A DNA stretch of 64,000 nucleotides, taken from positions 248,001 through 312,000 of the forward strand of contig BLLK01000060.1 of the NCBI GenBank assembly GCA_021927905.1, given 5' to 3'. Shown here piece after piece: positions 44,091 through 52,874 of this stretch; positions within the stretch are counted from its first letter, which is position 1; each line of letters opens with the position of its first letter. Below the pieces are notes generated by a model. It did no database searches, had not been told where the DNA came from, and worked only from the letters and a program-made list of their open reading frames with translations. Made by a program: the position numbers and the translations under genes. The DNA is from Chaetoceros tenuissimus. Taxonomy: Eukaryota; Bacillariophyta; Thalassiosirophyceae; Chaetocerotales; Chaetocerotaceae.

Positions 44091-44654
44091 ATGGGTCTTT
44101 TAAGCATATTGAAAAAGGTCAAGGAAAAGGAAAGAGAAGTTCGGCTTCTGATTCTCGGTCTAGATAATGCAGGCAAAACAACTATCCTTCGTAAATTCTG
44201 CGGTGAACCAATAGACAAAATAGAACCGACGCTAGGATTCAACATCAAGACATTGGAACATAAATCTTACAAACTCAATGTATGGGATGTCGGAGGTCAG
44301 AGAACGATAAGAGCCTATTGGAGAAATTACTTTGAATCTACAGATGGTTTGATTTTTGTAGTAGATTCTTCGGATCGTGCTAGATTGGAACTTTGTCGAA
44401 AGGAATTGATGGATTTATTGGGACAGGAAAAATTGGCAGGTGCAAGTCTCCTCATCTTTGCGAATAAACAGGATATTGCTGGCGCTTTGACTGTAGAGGG
44501 CATTGAAAAGGTTCTCGGGCTGAAGGAAAATAAAATATTTGAAAAACGTCATTGGGCAATCAAAGCTTGTAGTGCCTTCACTGGAGAAGGGTTGGTAGAT
44601 GGCATGGATTGGATGACTGATGATATTGCAAGTAGAATATTCATGTTGAGTTAG
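44091..44654 (+). CDS. ARL2: ADP-ribosylation factor-like protein 2
   Basis: A single exon of 187 residues, close to the usual 184. It starts [18 protein letters not shown], as ARL2 does. The GTP-binding motifs are GLDNAGKTT (P-loop, 24-32), [11 protein letters not shown] (switch I), [18 protein letters not shown] (switch II) and NKQD (guanine specificity). ARL2 works with the tubulin-folding cofactors and BART-type effectors to control tubulin assembly, and also acts in mitochondria. The stop lies 96 bp from the stop of the convergent ankyrin gene. Confidence 0.95.
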   Translation: MGLLSILKKVKEKEREVRLLILGLDNAGKTTILRKFCGEPIDKIEPTLGFNIKTLEHKSYKLNVWDVGGQRTIRAYWRNYFESTDGLIFVVDSSDRARLELCRKELMDLLGQEKLAGASLLIFANKQDIAGALTVEGIEKVLGLKENKIFEKRHWAIKACSAFTGEGLVDGMDWMTDDIASRIFMLS

Positions 44655-44750
44655 ATGTATACTAAATATGTGATATTTGCTAGTATTTCTATTAAAAGAG
44701 ACCTGTTCAATGGAAATAATGATACAAATTATTAGTTATTATTTTTCTCC

Positions 44751-46235
44751 CTACCCAATCACCTCCGAGTTCTCGTCATCTGAAACAATCGGCTCTAGAA
44801 AAGTTTTCAATCGAAGCTTATCTTTTCTCTCCAATAAGAAACTATTCCACTGTTTCCAGTGATTCTTTCTAGCATAGGTGAATGGGAAATGCCCTCTGGT
44901 ATCTTGCACTAGCAACAAGTCAGGTTCATGGGTTATCAAATAGTCCATCATCTCTAGATTCGGTTCTGCATGCCAACATGCATCGTGAAGCGGAGTTCTT
45001 CCAAAGTCATCTTTGACTCGAAGAGATACCCCTCCTTCTTCTACTAAAAACCTGAGAACTTCTATAAAGCCTCTTCGACATGCCATATGAACTAAACTTT
45101 CACCAAAGCGATTAGCACAATGCAATAATTTTCCTTTCTTGTGCAATTCTCTCAATAGTGGTATATTCCTAGATCTAAGTGCGCCTACTATTTCTTTGTC
45201 ATAAGCAGCTATGTGTTCCTCTGTAAATTGAACAAAGAAATCAGTCATGTCAGCTGCTTTTCTAGGTGTCGCTCTGTAGCCTGCCTCTTGCAGGAGTTGT
45301 ACTAGCGTCGTTTGTGGATGACTCTCTGGATCAAACTTTATCCTAGTCGAAGCCGAGGATTCTTGAGATGTCTCATCAAAAATTTTCTGGTTGCATATTG
45401 TTGCTTCTTTCTTCGTCTTCTTTTCCAGTTCTACCCTAGCATTTTTCAGACTTGGAGATGAATGTGCCTTGATTTTCGCCACCAGTTTCTCTTCCTTTTT
45501 CTCTTCAATCTTGCTTGCATCTAATGTCCTTGGAGGTCCATTTTTCGATTCTTCGCTTATTACACCAAGTACAGAGTTCAGCAACGGATTTACATGGGAC
45601 CCAGATTGTGGATTGATTGCAAGTTGAGGTTGAGAAAGGAATGCATTTAGTTGTTGTTCTGCCATCCCAGCTGAATTTGCAAGGACACTCGCAGACCTTT
45701 GAAAATGACTAGCAAACATTGAACCCACTTGTGGAGTACTAGACTCATAGGTTTGGTTTGCGAAAGGTATGTTCCCATTGCCCATCCCTTGCTGTTGGGG
45801 AATGTTGAACATTTCATTCCGCATGCTTGGTCGATTGTAACTGTAAGAGTTGTGTCTTCCAAAGCTAGCATTCGATCTGGACAGAGTGGGCCGCGATGTA
45901 CTATTAAGAAAACCAAAACTGCTTTGATTCTGAAAAGTGACATTGTGGTTCCTAAAACCATCGTTGGACTTGTTTCTTTTGAAGCTGTTACTATGAAGAA
46001 GAGCTGGGAGAGAGCCTCCGGATCGCAATATATTTGAACGCGCATGTTCCTGTTCACTTGCATCCAAAGTTTGATTAGTGGTATTTCTAACTAGCAGGTG
46101 GGGGCACACTATTTCTGAAACTCTTCGTTTTCCCCGTTTTGACTTGCTTCTCTTCAGGGCCATTCGCTGCTCTGCCTCTGGTATCTCAGCATCAGCCGAT
46201 GCAGTGGTTGCATATTCTTCGTTACGAATAATCAT
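44751..46235 (-). CDS. Ankyrin-repeat protein, lineage-specific family (copy 2)
   Basis: A single exon. The first true ATG is at 46235, giving 494 residues. About 320 residues of polar, Asn/Ser/Gln-rich sequence come first, with an early basic patch (KRSKSKRGKRR) that could serve as a nuclear signal. The ankyrin block has CANRFGESLVHMACRRGFIE, DDFGRTPLHDACWHAEPNLE and DTRGHFPFTYARKNHWKQWN, matching unit for unit the gene at 27145. The variable N terminus against a constant C-terminal ankyrin block suggests a family in which the block is the functional part. Molecular role unknown. Confidence 0.78.
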   Translation of the reverse strand: MIIRNEEYATTASADAEIPEAEQRMALKRSKSKRGKRRVSEIVCPHLLVRNTTNQTLDASEQEHARSNILRSGGSLPALLHSNSFKRNKSNDGFRNHNVTFQNQSSFGFLNSTSRPTLSRSNASFGRHNSYSYNRPSMRNEMFNIPQQQGMGNGNIPFANQTYESSTPQVGSMFASHFQRSASVLANSAGMAEQQLNAFLSQPQLAINPQSGSHVNPLLNSVLGVISEESKNGPPRTLDASKIEEKKEEKLVAKIKAHSSPSLKNARVELEKKTKKEATICNQKIFDETSQESSASTRIKFDPESHPQTTLVQLLQEAGYRATPRKAADMTDFFVQFTEEHIAAYDKEIVGALRSRNIPLLRELHKKGKLLHCANRFGESLVHMACRRGFIEVLRFLVEEGGVSLRVKDDFGRTPLHDACWHAEPNLEMMDYLITHEPDLLLVQDTRGHFPFTYARKNHWKQWNSFLLERKDKLRLKTFLEPIVSDDENSEVIG

Positions 46236-46376
46236 CACCAAGATCTTGTTTGAAACTATGTGATGGCTTGTAATACCTAGGAAGGAGATGTGTTTTTGAA
46301 ACGAATCTTTCCAGTGTTTGCATTCGTCATCTACGAAACACGCACACCTTTTGTCACTATGTATTCCAATCGAAGA

Positions 46377-46412
46377 AAACAGATGTCAAAAAGTAAACAG
46401 ATGTCAAAAAGT
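46377..46412 (+). repeat. 18-bp tandem duplication
   Basis: AAACAGATGTCAAAAAGT occurs twice back to back with no mismatch that I can see. Confidence 0.8.
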
Positions 46413-46552
46413 GCTGCCGATAATATGGTAATTAATATGGTATTGGAAAACCCGCAAACGGGAATATCAAGAGTGCCATGTCAGAGAAAGCATGTAATGA
46501 TACTTATCAAATACGACTATCTTAAGGGTGACGTTGTTTCTTTGCACGAATC

Positions 46553-46608
46553 AGCTTCAGAAAGCGAGAAGACAAGAACCAGCTTCAGAAAGCGAGAAGA
46601 CAAGAACC
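46553..46608 (+). repeat. 28-bp tandem duplication
   Basis: Two adjacent perfect copies of a 28-bp unit that begins AGCTTCAGAAAGCGAG and ends AAGAACC. Confidence 0.8.
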
Positions 46609-46881
46609 AGAGAATGTACGTAGGTACATTATACGACCCCGATGATGTCAGATCCAGATGACGTTGATTGGAAATGATGCATGCTGAACAAAACCATCGA
46701 CGGTTAGACGCAGTGAAGATGGGACTGAATGGCCTTTTCCATTTTTCTCCTCTCCCATTCTCTTCTTTTGTCAACCACCATCCATCTTCCTACTCAGTGA
46801 TCATCACATAGTAATTCAAGTCAAACTCTTCGGATTGTTGGTGTTTTTTAAAAAAAAACTGAACATACTCTTTGCTTCAAC

Positions 46882-48753
46882 ATGAGGTTGATTGGGCTGT
46901 TTGTGTCATTACTAGCTGCTCGAAGTACAAAGCGAAAGACTAGCAAATTTGTGAAAAAAGAACAAGATAGATTGAGTATACACAATACTCGTCTCAAATG
47001 GGCTACTGAAACGGATGCTGTTGTACTTATTGATCTCGAAAATGTTAGAGGAAAGTCGAATTTTGATTTAACTCATCAAGAACTTTTGAGACAGACAACA
47101 CAATGGGTTCAAATGAATGAATTAGAGGACAAGGTTACGTTTGTGGTAGATCATGGCTCACTTCATACTGCTTATTATCTACAAGAAGAAAAGCTATCAT
47201 TAGTTTTTGCTGGCCCTAGAATGAAAGCAGATGATGTATTAGCGAGAGATATAGCATTCTTTGAGAAGAATGCAATTGTTGTAACAGCAGATAATGAACT
47301 CATGTCTAGATGCAGAAATGCAATGTCAAATTCAGAGCATGATATTGAAGTGGCGTTTATTCAACCTATCAAATTCATTAGTGACTTGAAAGCGCTAGAT
47401 GATAAACTCGCAAGGAAAAGACTAGAAGCCGAAGAATCAAATGATAATCCAAGTGACACTGAAACAGCTTCTAGTTCGGACGATGATGATGATGAAATTT
47501 CTCAAGAGCTTGCAAATAAGATCGAAGAAGAAATTAAAATTCGTGGAGCAATGTATGAGACTGAAGTTCAAATGCGTACAAAGCGTAATATGAATACTCC
47601 AAAGAAGCGAAGAAAATTAGAGAAGCGTGCAAGAATGCTTTGCGAAAGATTGGCTATGAAAGGAGGGCAAAAGCTGGACCATCTTACTGCCATCAATGGT
47701 GTTAGTGATTATGATAAAAAGTTCCAAGATGAAGTTTTGTCTCAATGGCAAAAACTGCGAAAAAATGCCACACGAAGAGAAATGACTGGAGATAGAATCT
47801 TACTTGCGGAGCACTTTCGTAGACAAATTGAAAATGTAGCTATTGAAGAAGAATCCAAAGAAGAACAGAGTGACACAGAAATGAATCATTCTCTCCGATA
47901 CGTACAACATATTCAGAATATGTTGGGAAATAACGTCGCAACATCAATGGGATCTGGTGATATCAAACAGATAGGGGATGACTCAGGAAGTGAAGGGGGA
48001 AATGGACCAGTAAGGCTTGTTATCGTCAGTGACACACATGGATATGAAGAGAGTCTGACACCAAAGGGCGGAATTTTACCAAGAGGTGACATTCTTTTGC
48101 ATTTAGGGGATTTTGCCATTGATAGCTCTGTGAAAAAGCAGAGAAGTGCGATTGAAAGGTTTGATGGATGGCTTGCTCGACAACCACATCGTACAAAGAT
48201 AGTTTTGAGAGGTAATCACGATCCTTTCTCTGTCCAATTTCCAATTTCGGGAGCAAATTTCTTCTCTAGACCAAAGAGTATTGCTATAGATGGGAAACTT
48301 ACAATCACTCTAGTACCTTATTCTTCACCAAGAAATCTATCTTCTAGCTGGCGCAAGCTGCCAATGTTTTGCGATATTCTTGCAACACATTCACCCCCAC
48401 ATCGTATACTAGATAAGTGCTATAACGGTGCGAACGCAGGATGTTCAGCTATTCGCGGGAAGGTAGAAAGAATGATTGCCGGACCTCCTTACTTGTGGCT
48501 ATGCGGGCATATTCATGAAGGGAGAGGGGCAGAGAAACATGCGTTTGGATTATCACCACGTGAAACTCTGGTTGTCAATGGCGCTAACGCAAATGAAGGT
48601 CGCGCTACTCATATCGAAGCAGGACCCATTGTTCTCGATATCGACACAGAAGGAAACATAAAGTACGTGGAAGGCGACGAAGCGATGACGAAACAAATGG
48701 AAAAACTTGGTGTAGAATCAGCTGCGAATACTGAGGTTGAAGTTGTAGCATAA
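46882..48753 (+). CDS. NYN/PIN-like RNase domain fused to a calcineurin-like phosphoesterase
   Basis: A single exon of 623 residues. The N-terminal hydrophobic start (MRLIGLFVSLLAARS) is short. Residues about 45-175 resemble the bacterial YacP-type NYN domain: VVLIDLENVRGKSNFD, then FAGPRMKADDVLARDI, then VVTADNELMSRCRN, with the acidic residues expected for metal binding. A long acidic and basic helical linker follows (180-370). Residues about 376-600 are a metallophosphoesterase: VIVSDTHGYEES, ILLHLGDFAI, VLRGNHDP, ILATHSPPH and LCGHIHEGRG, all five metal-binding motifs, closest to the MPPED/239FB type. NYN domains cleave RNA and MPPED enzymes split phosphodiesters, so a two-step RNA-processing or decay enzyme is possible. 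That is inference. Confidence 0.8.
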   Translation: MRLIGLFVSLLAARSTKRKTSKFVKKEQDRLSIHNTRLKWATETDAVVLIDLENVRGKSNFDLTHQELLRQTTQWVQMNELEDKVTFVVDHGSLHTAYYLQEEKLSLVFAGPRMKADDVLARDIAFFEKNAIVVTADNELMSRCRNAMSNSEHDIEVAFIQPIKFISDLKALDDKLARKRLEAEESNDNPSDTETASSSDDDDDEISQELANKIEEEIKIRGAMYETEVQMRTKRNMNTPKKRRKLEKRARMLCERLAMKGGQKLDHLTAINGVSDYDKKFQDEVLSQWQKLRKNATRREMTGDRILLAEHFRRQIENVAIEEESKEEQSDTEMNHSLRYVQHIQNMLGNNVATSMGSGDIKQIGDDSGSEGGNGPVRLVIVSDTHGYEESLTPKGGILPRGDILLHLGDFAIDSSVKKQRSAIERFDGWLARQPHRTKIVLRGNHDPFSVQFPISGANFFSRPKSIAIDGKLTITLVPYSSPRNLSSSWRKLPMFCDILATHSPPHRILDKCYNGANAGCSAIRGKVERMIAGPPYLWLCGHIHEGRGAEKHAFGLSPRETLVVNGANANEGRATHIEAGPIVLDIDTEGNIKYVEGDEAMTKQMEKLGVESAANTEVEVVA

Positions 48754-48981
48754 TTCATATTCTACAACAAAATATCTAAGAAGTTGATCCGATTACTTTA
48801 TTCGTAGTTTTCTTTTTCAATGAAAATGGTACTGGTAAATAGATTTTTTAAGAAAAAGTTTTGTTGGGATCATTATCAGATAGATATAGACTTGTATTCT
48901 TGAATTCAACATCAGCACAATAGCTCAAACCCAGCAGTAATGGTATCTTTTATAAAATCTTATCTATTCTGAAATTCACAC

Positions 48982-50489
48982 CTAATCCAATTTGCCTGCC
49001 TTGTTTTTCAACTGCTTTTTCTTCAATTTGTTGTACATCTTCTGTTCCTTAGTAGAGAGCTGCTTTACTTCTTGTAACTCATGCCACTCTTCGAGATTTT
49101 CCATGATCCACAACTTCATACTGATCATTTCTTCCCTAGCCTTTTGGTTTGCAGACTCCCAAGCAACTGGACCTACGGCTCTGCTAGTTAAAACTTCTTT
49201 TTCTGTATCATTCAGCTCGGCCTTCATAAGTCTGCGAGTATAATACTTGACTTGCCAGGTAATTTCTTTCCCAATTACAAAAGGCCACTTTAACATTCTA
49301 ACCACAAGAATGTCACGCCAAGTCGGTTGATGGAAACCAGCACCAAAATCTTTGATTTCCAAAACCAACTCTTCAATGATTGGTCTCAATTGTTCATTCT
49401 CAAAAGCCTTCATCTCCTTCTTGGTCTTTTTATTCTTTTTCTTTCCGACACCAGGGACCAAATCACTAAAGTCAACACCACCCTGCTGTTGCTTCAATAT
49501 CTCTTCAGCCTTTGCTCTCAACTCGAGACTCTCGGTACTTCCCCCCTCTCCTGCTTTCAATCCTTCCACAGCATCCTTCACAACACGGTTTGCAATTTGC
49601 TGCCATCTGTTCTTTTGTGCAAACCAAGTAAAAACTGAACCAATGATTAGGAGTACAAGAACAACCATAAGAGTATCAGATTTAGGTTTGTAGGAGTAAG
49701 TCAATTGTCCATATTTCTGGAAGTATTCATCTGGACGGTCACGAAGGCGGTCATATTCTTTACGTTTCTTGCTAGAAGTTAGGATTTTGTAAGCCTTGTT
49801 GATTTTCTATAAGGAGAGGAAAAGACATTTGTAAGTATGTCTGCATAATAATCAACATGAGCATTGCTTCTTCTCACTTCTCACTTCTCACTTACCATGA
49901 AACGAGCATTAGCCTTTTTATCCTTGTTTTTATCTGGATGCCATTTCTTAGAAAGCTCCCTGTAGCTTTGTGTGAGCTCCTTTTTATCAGGAGGATATTC
50001 ATAGTCAAAACCTAGAATTTTGTAGCAATCATGTTTTCCGCAAAACACATTGCTTGGATCATAATAGCTCCCCCTGTAAGATAGGTCATTGTCAGTAATT
50101 AATTATGAATACGAGTAATGAGTAATACAAATGCACCTTTTATTCTTCACAAGATTTCGAATTCTCATTGCATGTAACAAGTTGGGGAGTTTCCACATAA
50201 AACCGTATGCATTCCATAGAGTGCCTGCAACATTTTCATATCGGCTTTGCTATCTTCAACTGCAATTGCATGAAAACCCCCAAAGTGAAGTGCAAGTCTT
50301 TCATGTGAAGGCAACACATGATCTAGTCCTTCATTCCCCCCACACAGCATCAACTTACCAGTTATCCTCAGGTGTATCACTTGAGTAATTAGCAGACTTG
50401 GAATCAGAGTCTTCAGCTCTGACCAAGGCTGCAACATAAAGGAGCGCCAAGATAACTTTCATAGCTGTACGACGACAAAATCGGCTCAT
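48982..50489 (-). CDS. DNAJC25-like ER membrane J-protein, three exons
   Basis: Exons are 50489-50359, 50073-49896 and 49806-48982, phases 2 and 0, giving 377 residues. A second in-frame ATG at 50462 gives 368. The N terminus is a signal peptide (KVILALLYVAALVRA). The J domain follows: FCGKHDCYKILGFDYEYPPD, then KKWHPDKNKDKKANARF with the HPD motif, and the last helix in exon 3. A membrane segment (TLMVVLVLLIIGSVFTWFA) comes next, then a conserved tail with KKKNKKTKKEMKAFE, DFGAGFHQPTWRD and LWIMENLEEW. This order and wording match animal DNAJC25. It should recruit an Hsp70 (BiP) at the ER membrane. Confidence 0.9.
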
Positions 50490-51069
50490 CTCGAATTTCT
50501 TCTTATTCACAGCACCGACACAAGTGAAATGGAGTAGAACAACAATGTAATGATAAAATCAGATAAGGAGAATAGACGCAGTGATCTGTGTCAAAAGATT
50601 CTACCTTTTTATCTTCATCTTCCTTTCTCCTTTCACATGGAAGGGCTGTAATTGCTGTGCTCGAGAGACTGATAGCCAACCAAAACGCACCCTCGCCTGG
50701 CTTGGTCGGATTTTCTACTTTCTTCTCCCCTCCTTCTCTTTCTTATCTTTTCGTTTCTGTAATGTCAACAAAGACGAGGCGTCATTGGAGAGGAAATTGA
50801 GAAGTGTCATTTGTCATCGTAAAACAAAGAGAAGCGTTTTTCCATACTCATAGTGGAAAGTATGAATGGAATTAGTAATCCCATGACTATAATCATTTCA
50901 TCAGGAAATTGCATACAGGGCATTCCCACTCTGATTCGCTCGTTTCAATTCGCTTCTCATTTGTTTGGTCATGACCAGTCGTTCTATTAGTTCCAACATT
51001 TGCTTACTATTTCTTTTGTGGGCATAAAAATGATTACTACAAATTATCAAGAACACTTTCAATAGAAAA
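50490..51069. promoter_or_regulatory. Divergent intergenic region, nothing recognised
   Basis: 580 bp between divergent genes. Short frames here show no domain. Both promoters are expected. Confidence 0.35.
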
Positions 51070-51726
51070 ATGACTCACATATTGTTGCTTCTATCACTAA
51101 TATCAATACCATTTATAATACAAATGTCGCAAATTCAACAAGGTTTGCCGAGTATTTGCCCAAATCCAAATTCCATACAATCATCTTTTGTGAGAGAATA
51201 CTTCAATAGTTCAAAACTTCAAGGAAAATGGTATGAAGTTGCATATAAAGATGTATTTCAAGTAAAGGGTTGTAAATGCCAATCATCCTTCAAGGACATA
51301 CAAGAAAAGGAGACAAACACAATTATTCGAGACGAATTCATTCTTGAGTGCTACAATGCTACCTACCTTGGCGATTTAAGATTTGAACTGGATAAAAACA
51401 TACCTGCACATTTTAAAGGCACATGGAATCTTCCCGTCGTCAAACGCATTCCTATCCCTGATACCGTGGTAGACGTCGGAGTAGACGAAAATACTGGAGA
51501 CTACTATTGGATCGTGGAATTCCAATGCGTTAATGGTCCATCTTTGCTTCATTGGAAAAGAATATTCTTTTATGGCTTACAAATATACAGCCGCCAAAGC
51601 AGATTAGATGCAGATGAAATAGTCCAGATTCAAGATAGATTGAGACTTCTTGGATTAGGTTCTTTCCTAGATCATTGGTCTCCTGTAACTAAAGTTGACC
51701 AAACAAACTGTATCCGGGAGGAATGA
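51070..51726 (+). CDS. Secreted lipocalin-like protein
   Basis: A single exon of 218 residues. Residues 1-23 form a signal peptide (ILLLLSLISIPFIIQ). The lipocalin fingerprint GKWYEVAYKD begins at residue 52, with the invariant Gly-X-Trp of the first strand. Later strands are plausible (FILECYNATYLGDLRFEL, AHFKGTWNL, then YYWIVEFQC and LHWKRIFFYGLQIYSRQ, the last in the position of the third conserved region). Six or more cysteines suggest disulphides. Lipocalins bind small hydrophobic molecules. ApoD-like and violaxanthin de-epoxidase-like members both occur in algae; this one lacks the long extensions of the latter. The ligand is unknown. Confidence 0.75.
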   Translation: MTHILLLLSLISIPFIIQMSQIQQGLPSICPNPNSIQSSFVREYFNSSKLQGKWYEVAYKDVFQVKGCKCQSSFKDIQEKETNTIIRDEFILECYNATYLGDLRFELDKNIPAHFKGTWNLPVVKRIPIPDTVVDVGVDENTGDYYWIVEFQCVNGPSLLHWKRIFFYGLQIYSRQSRLDADEIVQIQDRLRLLGLGSFLDHWSPVTKVDQTNCIREE

Positions 51727-52192
51727 ATATCTTGAAATGCTCATGGCAGGAAACACGCATTTAGTCCTACCTTTTTTGCATATATTTGATCATCATCTTG
51801 TATGAAAAGTTTAGTTCATGAACGAATAAGATATTTCAAACGTTCGGTGGAGATAATAGAAAGATGAATATGCATTTTGTATAATATCACACCTTATAGT
51901 ACTTGTAAATGATTTAAAGTAAAGTAATACATGTATCAAATTCGAAATACATTTTGTTCATGATGATTCTTCCTTCAAACAACCATATTTTTCACATCGT
52001 TTTCAAATTGTATATGGTGGCTTCATTCCCAATTCTAAGCGTTGACAAAATCCCGATATCCATATATCCCTTCAAATCTATGTCACTGTTTCCATTGCAA
52101 TCCAATCCAGTCCCTTTACAATATCCAAAACCATCAATCACCTTAATTATTCCCTCCGATCATGTATCTTTCATTCAAGTACCCGACATGAA
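51727..52192. other. Convergent intergenic region, nothing recognised
   Basis: 466 bp between the stops of two convergent genes. AT-rich sequence with a small in-frame stretch that shows no domain. Confidence 0.35.
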
Positions 52193-52450
52193 TTAGTTAC
52201 TGCTGCTAGCAACACTATTACCATTGACTCGTCGGTCAGGAACACTTTCTAGCCACTTGACTGGATGTCTATTGAACCAAGGCCAATCAGGAACACAAAT
52301 CACTAAACTAATTGCCATTCCAACACCCCATGCATAAAATACATATGCAAAATCTTGTTCAATGTATCCTTTCACCCATCCCACAGCTCCGAATAGAATG
52401 ATGATCCAGTAAAATAAATTCTCACAAAGTTTTTGTCCCTCGTAATCCAT
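52193..52450 (-). CDS. SPCS1: Signal peptidase complex subunit 1
   Basis: 85 residues starting at ATG 52450. The frame is open further upstream, but the family start MDYEGQKLCENLF is clear. Two membrane segments (FYWIIILFGAVGWVKGY and FAYVFYAWGVGMAISLVICV) are followed by the conserved cytosolic motif PDWPWFNRHPVKWLESVP. Human SPCS1 has the same start (MD-EGQ-L-E), two helices and PDWPFFNRHPL-WL ending. It is a small non-catalytic subunit of the ER signal peptidase. The length agrees with other SPC12 proteins, which are 80-100 residues. Confidence 0.95.
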   Translation of the reverse strand: MDYEGQKLCENLFYWIIILFGAVGWVKGYIEQDFAYVFYAWGVGMAISLVICVPDWPWFNRHPVKWLESVPDRRVNGNSVASSSN

Positions 52451-52874
52451 TTTAGTTTTTCTGTTTCTTTTAAATAGTGAAATATGTTTCTTTGTTTGAC
52501 TTGAAATCAAAAGATCTCTCAGAAATACAATTCAATTTATTATGCAACTACAGTATGTCGATCTGTTGAGCTGAACTGTGCACTGTGCACCACCTGTAAC
52601 CGATTGGGATGATTACCTATTTTATTGTGCCATGTCTAGTATACTTACCAACTCTGTGAATTAAAAAATGGCTAGGAAAATTATTAAGTGACTAGAAAAA
52701 AGGTGTCTTCCATCTGCTTCGATACAGATCTGATCATCGATATTCTTCTTCCTGCCCTCATCCTTTCGCCACTTCACATCAATCACTCCATAGCATCTTT
52801 TTATTCTGCTATCTATACGCTTATTGTCATATATGTATATATTCTCTAATTACAAATTTTGAGTTACAGATATA
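52451..52874. promoter_or_regulatory. Divergent intergenic region, nothing recognised
   Basis: 424 bp between divergent genes. TATATATGTATATAT near 52830 precedes the next gene and might act as an AT-rich core promoter. Confidence 0.35.

Larger units (their letters stand above)
46236..46881. promoter_or_regulatory. Divergent intergenic region with two short tandem duplications
   Basis: 646 bp between divergent genes. Two tandem duplications are described separately (46377-46412 and 46553-46608). An open frame crosses the region but its sequence is low-complexity around the duplications and matches no domain. Confidence 0.4.

Noticed and set aside
46290-46661. 123-codon frame between the ankyrin and NYN genes
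   Set aside because: It runs through two tandem duplications whose lengths (18 and 28 bp) do not both keep frame in a protein-like way, and it has no recognisable domain.
50581-50853. 90-codon frame upstream of the lipocalin gene
   Set aside because: Low-complexity F/S/L-rich translation of a pyrimidine-rich promoter region, with a start that is not an ATG.
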